Below are positions 1 to 10,705 of a stretch of 64,000 nucleotides of DNA, piece after piece. A program made the position numbers and the translations under genes. Position 1 is the stretch's first letter. Each line of letters opens with the position of its first letter. This stretch comes from Streptococcus thalassemiae (GTDB lineage: Bacteria; Bacillota; Bacilli; Lactobacillales; Streptococcaceae): the NCBI RefSeq assembly GCF_903645285.1, contig NZ_CAHJXN010000002.1, positions 1-64,000 of the forward strand, in the 5' to 3' direction. The notes beneath the pieces were generated by a model. The model saw nothing but the letters and a program-made list of their open reading frames with translations, was not told the origin of the DNA and ran no database searches.

Positions 1-3000
1 CTTGACAACAACTGTTCCGCCTGCTTTCAACGGAATCTCAATCTTATCTCCTCCGTTGTCTGCGGCTGGTGTTACTTTCAAGTTACCGTTTTGCCATTGT
101 CCTACGGTTGGGGCAGTTGGCGCGGCTTCTTTGACTCCCACATAAACAGTCAGTGCTTTGCTTTCTTTACCTTGGCTGTCGACTGCTTTCAGAGCTACTT
201 TATATAATCCAGCTGGAGTTGCGCCTGTTGCTGTAGGTAATCCAGATACAACTTTAACATTTCCTGTTCCGTATGGTTTTTCACTTTCAGTAGCACGTCC
301 ATCTTCTGCATCTGTTACTGTCACTAAATCTTTTAACAAGTCGGCTGTCAACGTTGTTCCAGAATCATAAACTTTTCGATTAGCTTCAGTAGTTCCTTCT
401 GTTCCTTTATGTGCTAGAACAGGCGCTGTATTCGTAACATTAGCGACTTTCCAGTTTCCAGCTGCTGTTGGATCTTGTCCTGCTTCTGGTTGATATTCTA
501 CACGCAAACCTAGTCCTTTGCCGTAGGTTGCTGTATTATCCCCGTTAGCAGCTTCTTCTCTAATGTGAAGTTTCTTACCGTTACTTTCTTCATTAAGAGG
601 AATAGTAATAATACTTTCTGATGGATTAGTCTGACTTGCAATAGAAGTAATTGTTCCAACATATCCATTTGCATCTGTCACCGTTGTATTATCAGCACGA
701 GTTGCATCTGTGTGCCAAGTACCATCTGCGCTACGTACAAGAGTGATACTATTTGCTTTATCCCCAGTTTCTTGATTGTTATGGAATCGTAATTCAACTC
801 GTTTAGCATCATGTGGGACTGTAATATCGATATGCTTGCTACCCGCAATTGTAGGTGTTACAGAGTAAGAACCCATTGAGACTTCTTTTGCATCACTTGT
901 AGTAGAGATTGTAGTACCTGCAACCTTATTCTCTACTGTAATACCTGATGGTTTGGCAGTTTCTCCATTTTTAGCAACTGATTGGCGAAGTTTTACATTG
1001 TCTGGAAGTTTAGCTGTCCATTTATCTCCAGTGATTGTCACGCGCCCATCAGCACTAGATAAAACTGTATTATGTTCATCGTTCAAATGAACTTCGACTA
1101 CTTTATTAGCATCGTCAAATCCACCTAATGTACCACTTAGTGTACGACTAGTTGAAGTGACCGCAGTTGCGTCAAAAGTTGGTTTTTGAGGAGTGACTTG
1201 GACATCATTACTATTTGCAGATGACAAGTTATAGGCTGTAGTTCCGCTACCACCCTCAACTTTAACCACCGCATGAACTTTATCACTATAAGTTAGATTA
1301 TCAGTATAATCATTCTTATCAAATTCAACTGAAGTTGTTCCGCCATTTACTGTCTTAGAGGCAACTTTCTTATCTCCTGAATACAATTCAACTGTAACTC
1401 TTGCACCAGTTTCTAACTGATTATTCGTTGGAAGATTTCCTACCGATACATTCGGTTTAGTCGTTCCTTTACCACGCAAAGCATTCTCTTCAATTGTCGG
1501 TGCTTGTGGTTTGATTGTTATATTAACACTAATGTTTTGGTCATTGTAGTTATTCGTACTATCTCCACGAGCTGTTCGGACAGTAGAACCATACCAAGCA
1601 TTAGCATTTTCTATATGTTTCCCAATTTTATTATTCGGAGTGTATTCTCTATTGTTTTTCCACCATACAAAAGCAGTACCACTTGGATTTGGAAGTTTTG
1701 GATTACTTAACTTAACACTGTTTCTTGCAGTAACAGGAGTTCCGACTATTGTTTCTACAGAATCTTTTCCATCCTCATACTTCGCTTCATTACCATAAGT
1801 CTTGAATGTAACTGTCTTCTTAACAGTTCCAGTTCCATGCGGATAGGTCACAACGATTGTTTTAGTCGTTACTCCTGCAGTCGTACTTGTATCAGCAGGT
1901 GCTCCATCTTCAAATTCAACACGAGTTCCTTCTGGTTTTCCTCCTCCTTCAAACGCTATATAGTAATCTGGAGTTACAGGATTAAAGGCACCTCCACCTG
2001 AAACTAATCTTGACGTCAACGGTTGATCAACAATTTCATGGTAGGTATTCACTTCTGTTCCGCCTACCTTACGATAAGTCACTTTTGGATATACCGTCAC
2101 CGGAACATCGACTTCTGTCGAAGTATAACCATTCGCACTAACCGTCACAGTTTTATGTGTTTCGCCTGCTGTCGCTGTCGATGGTTGACCATCCTTCCAA
2201 GCAACACTTGGATTTGTTACCCCTGTAGGAACTTCCACAAAATTACTTGCAGTGCCTACATTCGGAATAGCACTATCTTTAATCGCATAGATAGGTTTAG
2301 GTTTCACAGCAGCTATAGAAATTGTTTTCTCAGCTTTATTCCCATTTTTATCTAGGACTCTTACTGTAATATCATTTTTGGTGACTGAACTTATTGTTCC
2401 TTTGATTGATTTTGTTGTTGCATCGTAAGTTACTCCTGCTGGTACAGTAACCTTAATGTTTGCATCGTCTACACCTACACCAGTTCCGTCTGATAAATCA
2501 AGAGAAAGATTGAACGCTTTTCCAACACCTACAAGCGTATTGTTTAAACCAATTGTCGGCTTATCTTGTTCGCCATTATTAGCATTCTCTTGACTACTAC
2601 TACTTGAAACATCTTGTGCCGAATCAGTTGAACTTACACTTGTTTGATCCTTAACGATATGGTCTTTCAGTGTAATTGCACCCGTATCGCCATTTATAGT
2701 AACGCCGGCTTTATCACCTTCTGTAATCGTCCATTTATTGTTAGCTCCCTTACTAGCAACAATCTTTGTAGGTGTATGCGTAGTTTTTGCGACATTTCCA
2801 TTATCTTCTAATCGATTTGTGTCCGCTGGAGTATAAGTCACTTCCAATTTAGTCACATTTGTTTCATTCGCTGGAGTTACTGTAACATCACCGTTAGTTG
2901 CCGGAGTTACCGTTGGAGCTGTTGGTTTAACATTAACAGTCACATCAATTGTTTTAGACGGTTTTACTTGTGTTGCAGTTGGTTGATCATTGCCTGTTTG

Positions 3001-6000
3001 TGATGGTGGTAGGGTCACTTTCACTCTATAGGTTCTTACCCCTGGTGTACTTGTGTCTGGATTTTCTACCCACTCATAAGTCGTACCTGTTGGTAAATCA
3101 TCTGACCCTTGCGCCTTCATCACCGCATCTTTAGCTTGTGCAGCTGTCAATTGATGACCCTTAGCAATTGTCAATTTTGTTGTATTAGCGGCTATATCAA
3201 ACACTTTATGAACAAGAGTACCCTCATGTTTTAACTTATCTGCATCGCTTGGATTATCTGTAAATCGACCATAATTATACTTACCAGTGAATGTGTAAGT
3301 AGTTGAGCCTACTATATCTTTCGCAAGTTCATTTGTAAACGCTGTTCCAGATTTTTCAGTGCCGTTTTCTTTTTTATAAACCCATGACATATTATCAGGA
3401 ACATTATGTCCATTATTGACATAATAAGCGGAATGGTCACTTCCATGGCTTACTCCTACAAAATCATAAATAGTATTTGCTATCGGGAATGTACTTAAAA
3501 CTTTATAATTTACAGTAACCTGTTTAACAGTTTTGTCTGCAAATGTTACCGTCGCTGTTGTAGTTTTAGTAACAACCTTACCATCAGTCGCAGATTTGTT
3601 TGTATCTAAAGTCAAACTAACATTCGCATCACTAGGAATATCTACCTTCTTATCACCATCTTGTAACTGTACTAAGCTACGTTTATCTGCATCAGATAGA
3701 GTTTCTCCTTGCTTGAAGTTAATAATAGGGCGAGCTACCACATTGTAATTTTGTGCAACAGGTACATCCACTTCATCTGTAGAACGGTCTGGATAAGTAA
3801 CTGTTACAGTCACAACTTTCTTACCAGCTACTGTTTTTATAGTTCCATTGTCCTTAAGTGCTTTAGTCACTCCTGCCTGAGTTGCTTCTGCAGATAAATT
3901 CGGTATATTTACTTGATCTGTGATTTTATTAGCATCCGTTGCTGGAATATTGTTTCCTAAATTGTTAAAGCTTACTGCATTTGTTGGTGTTGTTGGATCA
4001 TATTTTTCTTTTTGTTCCTTCACAACCATTTTGAATTTAACAGTTGTCACGTTTGCTGGGTTAGTCTTGTTAGTTGCTTTTATCGTAACAATTTTTTCTT
4101 CAATTGCGTTACGTGTTTCTACGACACCTGTAATTGTATGACTTAGCGGATTAGATTCCGTAGCAGTATCACTAGATAACCAAACCTCTCTATCTGCACT
4201 CTTATCCTTGTTAAACCATATACCACTTGGCATCCCACTTCCACGAAGTTCTTGAATCTTACCTGTGTTATCAGACGTTTTTATCGTAACATTTGCTTTT
4301 TCACCACGATATACCGTCACTTTCGGTAAGTTTGTATCTGCTGTTCCTTCTGTTAAGGTAATATCACGACCATCGTCACCAACTAGTTTTACAACTGGTT
4401 TAACCGTATCAACAACTTCTACCGTTATTGTTTTTTCATCAGATTGTTTTCCTTGGCTATCTGTAGCTCTATATTTTACAGTATATCTACCAAGATTACG
4501 TGTGTTAATCTCTTTAGTTGTAGCACTATCATTAACGGAAATAATTTCAACTGATGTTCCATTACCTCTTATAAGTCCTGTGCCATCTTCCTTATCGCTT
4601 GCAGTGACTAAACTATTCAAATCAAGTGTCGAACCATATTCAACGACTTTCTTATCTCCTTGGAAAGCAGCTGCTAACGTTGGTTTTTCGTTGGTTACGT
4701 TAATATACTGCCAATCTTCTGGACTTCCATAACCAGATTTTGTAATATTAGCCTTTGCTCCAGCTCCTTGATTGCCTGTACCTTCTTTGATAGATTCTTT
4801 CATATCTATCGTAACAGTGTCAGTAAAATTATCTAATTTCTCTGTAGTTGCAACTACTCCACGGTCTTCATTAGCCGCTGTCCAATTGCCAGTAGTTGAT
4901 GTACGATAAAATCCTACTTCATGATTCTCATTATTTTTACTTACATATTTTACATAGAACGCTCCAGCATCATGGGGTACTTTTACAACAATTTTTTTGG
5001 CACCTGCATATAAACTAGTACCAGTATTTTCCGTTGGTTGAAGTCTTGCAGCTCCTAACGCTACTTCAACATTTTTTTCTGTACTCTCTACACCATCTAC
5101 ACTCTGAATAACTTTCACTGGATCCTTTGGAGTTTCTGGAAGTTGTGCTTGAGTTGTAATATTACTATTCAATCCTCTATCAAGAGTAACTTCCCACGAC
5201 CCATCATTTCGTACAGTAGTTTCTTTAAGAACAGCATCTTTTACTTTTACTGTAATCTTAGCACCTGGAATACCTGTTCCTTTCAATGTTCTATCGATTG
5301 AAGAAACTCTTCCATTAGTAAGTGTCGGTGTTACCGTTGGTGTATTTGGTTTCACTCTTATTGCTACATCAATCTCATCAGTTTGCCCGTTATCATATGT
5401 GACTTTTATTTTTTTATTCACATTTCCTGGAACTGTAGCAGAAGGCGGAGTAGCCGTTATACCATTAGAACCAGCCACGAATTCTTCCGTAGTAATATGT
5501 GTTTTCTCGCCTAATTCAGACTTAGTATAACTAGACGCTAGAGAATCATTTCCACCCGTTAAACTTCCGCCTTGGTTTGCTTCAAAAATTGCTTTTTTAG
5601 ATACAGTATTTACAATACGATACTTCACTGAACTTTCACGAGTAATTGGTAGACCATTTCTACCTACCCCTTGATATGTTACATTTGCAATTGCTGTATG
5701 TTCTGAATTTACAGACTCATTTTTATTTGGTTGATTTCCTGTTTTCCATGTAATTTGTTTTCCGGAAGTATTATTAAAAAAGTCTTCTGCCAATGCATTT
5801 TTAGTTGTATTAGAAACAATAAAATCTTTCCCTTTTACAGTGTACATATTCTTTTTAGGGGTTACCGCATCTACCACTCTATAATCAATGATATATTTTT
5901 TAGTAGAACCATTTCCGTCTGGTCCTGTAACTTCTATTTTTTTATTATCTCCTACGGTTAAACTAGCATTCGCAAATGGACGTGTAATATCATCTAACGC

Positions 6001-9000
6001 TGAAGACCATCTACTATCTGAAATAGCTGTACCATCACCATAAGTAAAATAATCTCTAGAATGTCCCCAATTAGTATTTCCTGCTTCTCCTGATATAAAT
6101 GTTAAATCTTTTGTTCCTTTAGGGAATTTAGATTTAATTTCATATTTTGTCACATCATTTAAGGGTACATAATAAGTTGTGCCATCTGAATAAGTTGCTA
6201 CAATATCATTTGCATGCTCTCCTTCACCTTTAGTAAAGGTTGGAGCTCCTGCCGGATGATTTTTATTCGCCTCTTTCAATTTTTCAATAATGGCATTTTT
6301 TTCTGTATCTTTTATATTATCAGGATTTTTCACTAAGATTTTGTCTGGATATGTCGGTTTAGCAGAAACAATTTTTACTGTTACTTCTTTTTTATTCGAA
6401 GCACTTGTCCAGTTTCCAGCATTATCTTTAGCATTTAATTTTACAGTAATTCCTGAACTAGGAACTTCAGTAGCAGGTTGATTATCAACATTATTCAACT
6501 TTAATTTCAAAAGAGCTGTTGCATCAGACGCTTTATCAATCGTTGTATATAATGATGAATTGCTATTATAACCAGTTCCCTCATATTTAGCTGTTTGTGA
6601 GCTACCTGAAACAGAACTGAAATGATACCCACTACCTCCCTGATTATCTTCAATGCTTACGTCTAAATGAACTTCCCCACTATTATTTGGCTTAGCAACA
6701 ACTGTTACTACACCGTCTTTAGGCGTCAACCATGTGTTTGTTCCATTTTTACGAACTCGAATAGTTGGAGCAGTTCTATCTTGATCCTCAGCTCTAGCAG
6801 TAACCTTCTCACTTATGAACTCATCTGCAGCTTTTGCTTGAGCTTGGGCTTCTACTGTACTACTGTCTTTAACACTATTTGCTGGAATAGTCACTATCCC
6901 TCTACTTGAATCAATTGTAACATTGGTACCACCTGTCACTGTCCATGTAGAACCTTGCTTATTAGCAGTAATTTCCTTATTTTGATTATTAGATTCTTCA
7001 ATATATTTAACAGTCAAATAGTCAGCATTTCCGTTAGGAGTTACTGTCACAGAACCATCTTGATTAGGAGTAACTGTCGGTTTTACAGTACGCGTACGAA
7101 TTCTTTGTCTACTTTCGTTACTAGCATCACTATTTCCAAAGTAAGATTTCGCTATAACATCTGTTCCAACACTAGCAGTTCCTGCTTTTAATGAAAATGA
7201 ATTTCCATTGATTTGAATTCCATCCGCACCATCCCCACTACTACTCCATGTTCCGTTTTGAGGGTTACGTATTAGGGTTACCGTTTTCTTTGCACCATTA
7301 TTCGTATAAGAAAGTTCTACCTTATCCACGTTTTTATTTTGAGCAGAATCAGCATAAGGAGTTACGGTTACTGCTCCCTCACTATTAGGTGTAACTGTCG
7401 GAGCATTCGGCTTTTCTTGTAAACCTCTCGCCATGAAGTACATTTTTGCAGAATTATCCTCAATGCTTCTCATACCAGCAGCATAATATAGCGGAGCGTA
7501 CTTATCTTCCGTGTGAGTTTTATACGTAATCGTAATCTCACCAGTATCATGAGTAAAGTGATATAACTGATTGGTGTTAGCATGTAACCCTTCAATGTTC
7601 CTAGCTGCTTTTTTTGCAACTCCATCAGGAACAGATGTGTTCCAATCTATCATATTAAATCTATTAGTAAGAGGTCCTAAATAATAATACCCTGAGGAAC
7701 TTTTATCAGAAGTAGGACCTGTTTGAACTCTTTGCGTCCCACCAACACTAGGGATAAAAGTAGTATTTGTAACATCTGTAAGACTGTTAAAATTAAAATT
7801 AAAATCATGTGGACCTTTAGCAGGTCCATGAGCTCCTTTTTTATCTCCTCCTACAATGGATAGAATTTTAGTATCCCACTCTTTATCCAAGTCAAAACTA
7901 CCAATCGAAGAACTTCTTCCCCCACGAGAAGAGGTTTTTGTAATCCCCAGCACCTCTGTAACTTTATGACCTTTAGGAAGAGTAAACCAATAGAAAGCAT
8001 TTTTGTGACCTTTATAGCCACTATTAAAATGAATATTCCAAGTAAAATCACCATTACCGTTATCCTGAACCGTAATCTTAGCTTCTTCCAAAGCCTCATT
8101 TACTTCTCGTAAATTATCTGCCCTAGGTCTTTCGCTCAGCCCCCGTCTCAATGCATACAAATAAGTCTCAGCAGGCAATCCAGAACCATCACCATTTTGA
8201 ACAATGTAGGCTCTTTTTGTATTAAGACCAGTCGGATTAGCTCTAAAGTCTGAGCCTTGTTTCATTGGTTTGCTATTTCGCAAATCACGTTTACCAGAGT
8301 TCTCACGAGTAAGTGCTAAGGCAAGTTTCTTCTCAGCTTGCTTTCCTTTTTTGAGGAGTTCTTCAATTTCAGCTGGTGTTAACTGAGGTTGTAATACACT
8401 AGCTTCAATTGATTTAACAATTTCTTCTACTCCTTCTAAAAGTTTCTTAGTCTCAGGACGTGTGATTTCATTTGCCTGTATCAGATAGGCAGATAAATCT
8501 TTTGAAATCGTTTTCAATTTTTCTTTATTCTGATTATCACTAACTTCTGACTTTGAAAGTTTAGTTGATGGAGTCCTAACTTCTCCATTAGTTGATGCTA
8601 CCGGATTCTTCTCTAGGACTTTTGTAACAGCTTCCTTTGGAGTTAGTACAGCCCCCTCTGGAGCAGCCAGCGTAGTGTTTGTTAGACCTGCTTTTTCTAA
8701 GACTGGAGGAGTTGAAACTTGAGGTGACAAAGCTTCCTTGACCCGACGAGTCAGGTCTTCCATGAGTTTGACTTGCTCATCAACCTGTGCTTGTGTCGCT
8801 TTTGGATTCTCTAAGACCGCCTTAGCCTTTGCGAGACCTTCTTCCACTTCAGTGTGGAGAGCCTTCATGGAGTCTAAGGTCAGATTTGCCAACAAAGCTT
8901 CTAGGGTGCTTTGTGTCGATTTGGCTGCACTTGTGTCAGCTACTGGCGCTGATACTTCCTGATCCTTTTCCTTCGTCACTTGAGGAACTTCTGCGTTCTC

Positions 9001-9366
9001 ATCTATCTTAGTCTCGGGCTGAGGACTTTTAACTTCAGCTTCTGATTCTTCTTGACTTCCTTCTTCAGTTTTAGCTTCTGGAGCGCTAGATTCTCCTGCT
9101 GATTTGAGCTCAACTGGCTGTTCAACTACTGCCGTTTTCTCAGGACTCTCCTCATCTGAATCCTGTGGATCCCCATCTGAATTTCCAGAAGGTCCAGCAA
9201 CTACATCACTAGCTGTTACTGGAGACACTGCAGGGGCCTGCGCTTGCACCCCATTCGCAAAGAACATCAGAGCCGCCACTGCAACACTAGCAGCTCCAAA
9301 ATGATATTTTCTTATTGAGTAACGGTAAATTTTTTCACCATTATCACTATGTTTTTTTCCAAACAT
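1..9366 (-). CDS. giant YSIRK-signal cell-wall adhesin, 3' end off window
   Basis: Predicted secreted, wall-attached surface protein. The frame is open from the ATG at 9366 to the left edge, giving 3122 codons; the C-terminus and any LPXTG anchor lie outside the window. Residues 1-43 form a YSIRK-G/S signal peptide with likely cleavage after ANGVQA. Residues about 45-110 are acidic and low complexity. Residues about 110-400 are charged and helical, resembling the SasC/FmtB-type N-terminal regions. After residue about 640 comes a long run of beta-type modules, many opening with a PTVTPN..G.VTVTP motif. One composite unit of about 330 residues occurs twice (nt about 5340-4350 and 1500-100). Others resemble Rib/alpha repeats (YPDRSTDEVDVPV). 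The RBS AAAGGAT precedes the ATG. Ligand unknown; adhesion or biofilm role is inferred from architecture. Confidence 0.9.
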   Translation of the reverse strand, partial: MFGKKHSDNGEKIYRYSIRKYHFGAASVAVAALMFFANGVQAQAPAVSPVTASDVVAGPSGNSDGDPQDSDEESPEKTAVVEQPVELKSAGESSAPEAKTEEGSQEESEAEVKSPQPETKIDENAEVPQVTKEKDQEVSAPVADTSAAKSTQSTLEALLANLTLDSMKALHTEVEEGLAKAKAVLENPKATQAQVDEQVKLMEDLTRRVKEALSPQVSTPPVLEKAGLTNTTLAAPEGAVLTPKEAVTKVLEKNPVASTNGEVRTPSTKLSKSEVSDNQNKEKLKTISKDLSAYLIQANEITRPETKKLLEGVEEIVKSIEASVLQPQLTPAEIEELLKKGKQAEKKLALALTRENSGKRDLRNSKPMKQGSDFRANPTGLNTKRAYIVQNGDGSGLPAETYLYALRRGLSERPRADNLREVNEALEEAKITVQDNGNGDFTWNIHFNSGYKGHKNAFYWFTLPKGHKVTEVLGITKTSSRGGRSSSIGSFDLDKEWDTKILSIVGGDKKGAHGPAKGPHDFNFNFNSLTDVTNTTFIPSVGGTQRVQTGPTSDKSSSGYYYLGPLTNRFNMIDWNTSVPDGVAKKAARNIEGLHANTNQLYHFTHDTGEITITYKTHTEDKYAPLYYAAGMRSIEDNSAKMYFMARGLQEKPNAPTVTPNSEGAVTVTPYADSAQNKNVDKVELSYTNNGAKKTVTLIRNPQNGTWSSSGDGADGIQINGNSFSLKAGTASVGTDVIAKSYFGNSDASNESRQRIRTRTVKPTVTPNQDGSVTVTPNGNADYLTVKYIEESNNQNKEITANKQGSTWTVTGGTNVTIDSSRGIVTIPANSVKDSSTVEAQAQAKAADEFISEKVTARAEDQDRTAPTIRVRKNGTNTWLTPKDGVVTVVAKPNNSGEVHLDVSIEDNQGGSGYHFSSVSGSSQTAKYEGTGYNSNSSLYTTIDKASDATALLKLKLNNVDNQPATEVPSSGITVKLNAKDNAGNWTSASNKKEVTVKIVSAKPTYPDKILVKNPDNIKDTEKNAIIEKLKEANKNHPAGAPTFTKGEGEHANDIVATYSDGTTYYVPLNDVTKYEIKSKFPKGTKDLTFISGEAGNTNWGHSRDYFTYGDGTAISDSRWSSALDDITRPFANASLTVGDNKKIEVTGPDGNGSTKKYIIDYRVVDAVTPKKNMYTVKGKDFIVSNTTKNALAEDFFNNTSGKQITWKTGNQPNKNESVNSEHTAIANVTYQGVGRNGLPITRESSVKYRIVNTVSKKAIFEANQGGSLTGGNDSLASSYTKSELGEKTHITTEEFVAGSNGITATPPSATVPGNVNKKIKVTYDNGQTDEIDVAIRVKPNTPTVTPTLTNGRVSSIDRTLKGTGIPGAKITVKVKDAVLKETTVRNDGSWEVTLDRGLNSNITTQAQLPETPKDPVKVIQSVDGVESTEKNVEVALGAARLQPTENTGTSLYAGAKKIVVKVPHDAGAFYVKYVSKNNENHEVGFYRTSTTGNWTAANEDRGVVATTEKLDNFTDTVTIDMKESIKEGTGNQGAGAKANITKSGYGSPEDWQYINVTNEKPTLAAAFQGDKKVVEYGSTLDLNSLVTASDKEDGTGLIRGNGTSVEIISVNDSATTKEINTRNLGRYTVKYRATDSQGKQSDEKTITVEVVDTVKPVVKLVGDDGRDITLTEGTADTNLPKVTVYRGEKANVTIKTSDNTGKIQELRGSGMPSGIWFNKDKSADREVWLSSDTATESNPLSHTITGVVETRNAIEEKIVTIKATNKTNPANVTTVKFKMVVKEQKEKYDPTTPTNAVSFNNLGNNIPATDANKITDQVNIPNLSAEATQAGVTKALKDNGTIKTVAGKKVVTVTVTYPDRSTDEVDVPVAQNYNVVARPIINFKQGETLSDADKRSLVQLQDGDKKVDIPSDANVSLTLDTNKSATDGKVVTKTTTATVTFADKTVKQVTVNYKVLSTFPIANTIYDFVGVSHGSDHSAYYVNNGHNVPDNMSWVYKKENGTEKSGTAFTNELAKDIVGSTTYTFTGKYNYGRFTDNPSDADKLKHEGTLVHKVFDIAANTTKLTIAKGHQLTAAQAKDAVMKAQGSDDLPTGTTYEWVENPDTSTPGVRTYRVKVTLPPSQTGNDQPTATQVKPSKTIDVTVNVKPTAPTVTPATNGDVTVTPANETNVTKLEVTYTPADTNRLEDNGNVAKTTHTPTKIVASKGANNKWTITEGDKAGVTINGDTGAITLKDHIVKDQTSVSSTDSAQDVSSSSSQENANNGEQDKPTIGLNNTLVGVGKAFNLSLDLSDGTGVGVDDANIKVTVPAGVTYDATTKSIKGTISSVTKNDITVRVLDKNGNKAEKTISIAAVKPKPIYAIKDSAIPNVGTASNFVEVPTGVTNPSVAWKDGQPSTATAGETHKTVTVSANGYTSTEVDVPVTVYPKVTYRKVGGTEVNTYHEIVDQPLTSRLVSGGGAFNPVTPDYYIAFEGGGKPEGTRVEFEDGAPADTSTTAGVTTKTIVVTYPHGTGTVKKTVTFKTYGNEAKYEDGKDSVETIVGTPVTARNSVKLSNPKLPNPSGTAFVWWKNNREYTPNNKIGKHIENANAWYGSTVRTARGDSTNNYNDQNISVNITIKPQAPTIEENALRGKGTTKPNVSVGNLPTNNQLETGARVTVELYSGDKKVASKTVNGGTTSVEFDKNDYTDNLTYSDKVHAVVKVEGGSGTTAYNLSSANSNDVQVTPQKPTFDATAVTSTSRTLSGTLGGFDDANKVVEVHLNDEHNTVLSSADGRVTITGDKWTAKLPDNVKLRQSVAKNGETAKPSGITVENKVAGTTISTTSDAKEVSMGSYSVTPTIAGSKHIDITVPHDAKRVELRFHNNQETGDKANSITLVRSADGTWHTDATRADNTTVTDANGYVGTITSIASQTNPSESIITIPLNEESNGKKLHIREEAANGDNTATYGKGLGLRVEYQPEAGQDPTAAGNWKVANVTNTAPVLAHKGTEGTTEANRKVYDSGTTLTADLLKDLVTVTDAEDGRATESEKPYGTGNVKVVSGLPTATGATPAGLYKVALKAVDSQGKESKALTVYVGVKEAAPTAPTVGQWQNGNLKVTPAADNGGDKIEIPLKAGGTVVVK

Positions 9367-9451
9367 GAGCATAGCATCCTTTCATTGTATCACAGGTCAA
9401 CTTTCCTCAAAAGAGTACACAAAAACCCACAACACATAATATGTCAACTTT

Positions 9452-9480
9452 ATAGTAATACTTTTACGGAAAGAAATCAA
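9452..9480 (-). promoter_or_regulatory. promoter of the giant adhesin gene
   Basis: On the minus strand TTGATT (9475-9480) and TACTAT (9452-9457) are separated by 17 bp and lie about 90 bp upstream of the adhesin start. This is a good sigma-70 type match. Nothing else is seen between here and 9674 except an (AT)n run near 9550-9570. Confidence 0.6.
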
Positions 9481-9673
9481 GTATAAACCAAGATGAAGAT
9501 AAGATTAAAAAAGTAGCAAAAAAGCCGATATAACAGTATTTTCTTGCGATTATATATATATATATATATGCAAACCCTTATCTATCAACCTTATTATGGA
9601 TAATATTTTAAATTTAATATAAATAAAAAACAGACCCTATCTATAGAAAGATAAAATCCGCCATTTTTTCTAT

Positions 9674-9702
9674 ATAAAATCAGCAGAACCATTCTGCTGA
9701 AA
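9674..9702 (-). terminator. terminator after the Rpn-type nuclease gene
   Basis: Minus-strand hairpin TCAGCAG-loop-CTGCTGA followed by TTTTAT, 75 bp past the stop codon of the upstream gene. The T-run is short, so moderate confidence. Confidence 0.5.
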
Positions 9703-9775
9703 ATCGTGAAATATGATGTAAGTTTCCTAGCACTCTGATAAGATTTTAAGAGAAAAGCTAGATACATCCCCTAAC

Positions 9776-10675
9776 TTACAAAAGCGCCTCAAACTCAGCG
9801 ACGGTCATCCCCAACTGCTTACTGGCAACTTCAGATGTTAGAAGACCTTGACGAACGAGATTTAGTAGCATAGACAGACTTCCTTCAACTTTCCCACGTT
9901 CAAGTCCTTGTTCGATACCTTCCGCCCTAGCTGTTTCCAAGGCATAGTCCTGCGCTAACAAGGCTTGTTCTTCTCGCATACGTAGTTGACTAAACATCTT
10001 CCTGTCCTCCTCGGACCAGCTCTTGTAGTCCAGCAGTTGGTCTGCCTGGCTGATGGCTCGCTCAGGTTGCTGGGTAAAGGGCTTATTCCCGAAAAATTCC
10101 AACCACGGCTTGCGAACCTTGTCTTTGCTGGTTTCTCTATATTTTCTTAATTCCAAGAATGCCATCTTAACTAGATGGTTTTCTTGTCCATTATTGGTGA
10201 TAGTTAAAACCTCACCTGTCGTGTCCTCGCGCATACTAAAGCTATGGAAAGCCAAGTCATCTTGGAAGTAGTTACTATCTACAATTGCAATAGCATAAAC
10301 TGGGGCAATGTGTTTGTAACTTTGGTGTGTGTCACCTTCTCGTTGGCGAACTTTTTCAAGATTTTGATTGACCTGACTGCACAGATAAGCCCATAAACGA
10401 TTGATGAAAAAATTCTGATGATGCACCTGAATTTCAATGATTACTTGGGTTCCATTATCCAACTCCGCCAAGACATCTATACTGGTGTAGAAATCCTGCG
10501 CTGAATAGGACATGGAAGGCAAGACATGAATATTGCTTCCCTCCAAAATGGTCACATTTTTTGCTGGCAAGTCCAGCATATCGCGAATAAACTGACAAGT
10601 GATTTCTGGGTTGCTGAAAATTTTCTTAGCAACCAAATCATTAGTTGGGCTAATGCCCGGATGTCTTAGAATCAT
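9776..10675 (-). CDS. Rpn family PD-(D/E)XK nuclease / putative transposase
   Basis: 299-residue protein of the Rpn (recombination-promoting nuclease, also annotated PD-(D/E)XK nuclease family transposase) group. The N-terminus carries the typical SPTNDLVAKKIF start. The nuclease core shows SIDVLAELDNGTQVIIEIQ, giving D, then E-x-Q after about 14 residues, as in the family. The C-terminus is charged (ARAEGIEQGLERGKVEG) and likely helical. The family cleaves DNA and promotes RecA-independent recombination in E. coli; the role here is unknown. I chose the ATG at 10675 because AAAGGAGG sits 6 nt upstream; the frame extends further only into BOX 1. An extended -10 (TGGTATAAT) lies at 10691-10699, right beside the BOX. 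Confidence 0.85.
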   Translation of the reverse strand: MILRHPGISPTNDLVAKKIFSNPEITCQFIRDMLDLPAKNVTILEGSNIHVLPSMSYSAQDFYTSIDVLAELDNGTQVIIEIQVHHQNFFINRLWAYLCSQVNQNLEKVRQREGDTHQSYKHIAPVYAIAIVDSNYFQDDLAFHSFSMREDTTGEVLTITNNGQENHLVKMAFLELRKYRETSKDKVRKPWLEFFGNKPFTQQPERAISQADQLLDYKSWSEEDRKMFSQLRMREEQALLAQDYALETARAEGIEQGLERGKVEGSLSMLLNLVRQGLLTSEVASKQLGMTVAEFEALL

Positions 10676-10705
10676 CCTTTTCCTCCTTTTATTATACCAC
10701 AGTCT

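Noticed and set aside
9545..9570. CRISPR or regulatory meaning of the (AT)n run
   Set aside because: Simple dinucleotide repeat with no spacer structure; no CRISPR-like array was seen anywhere in the window.
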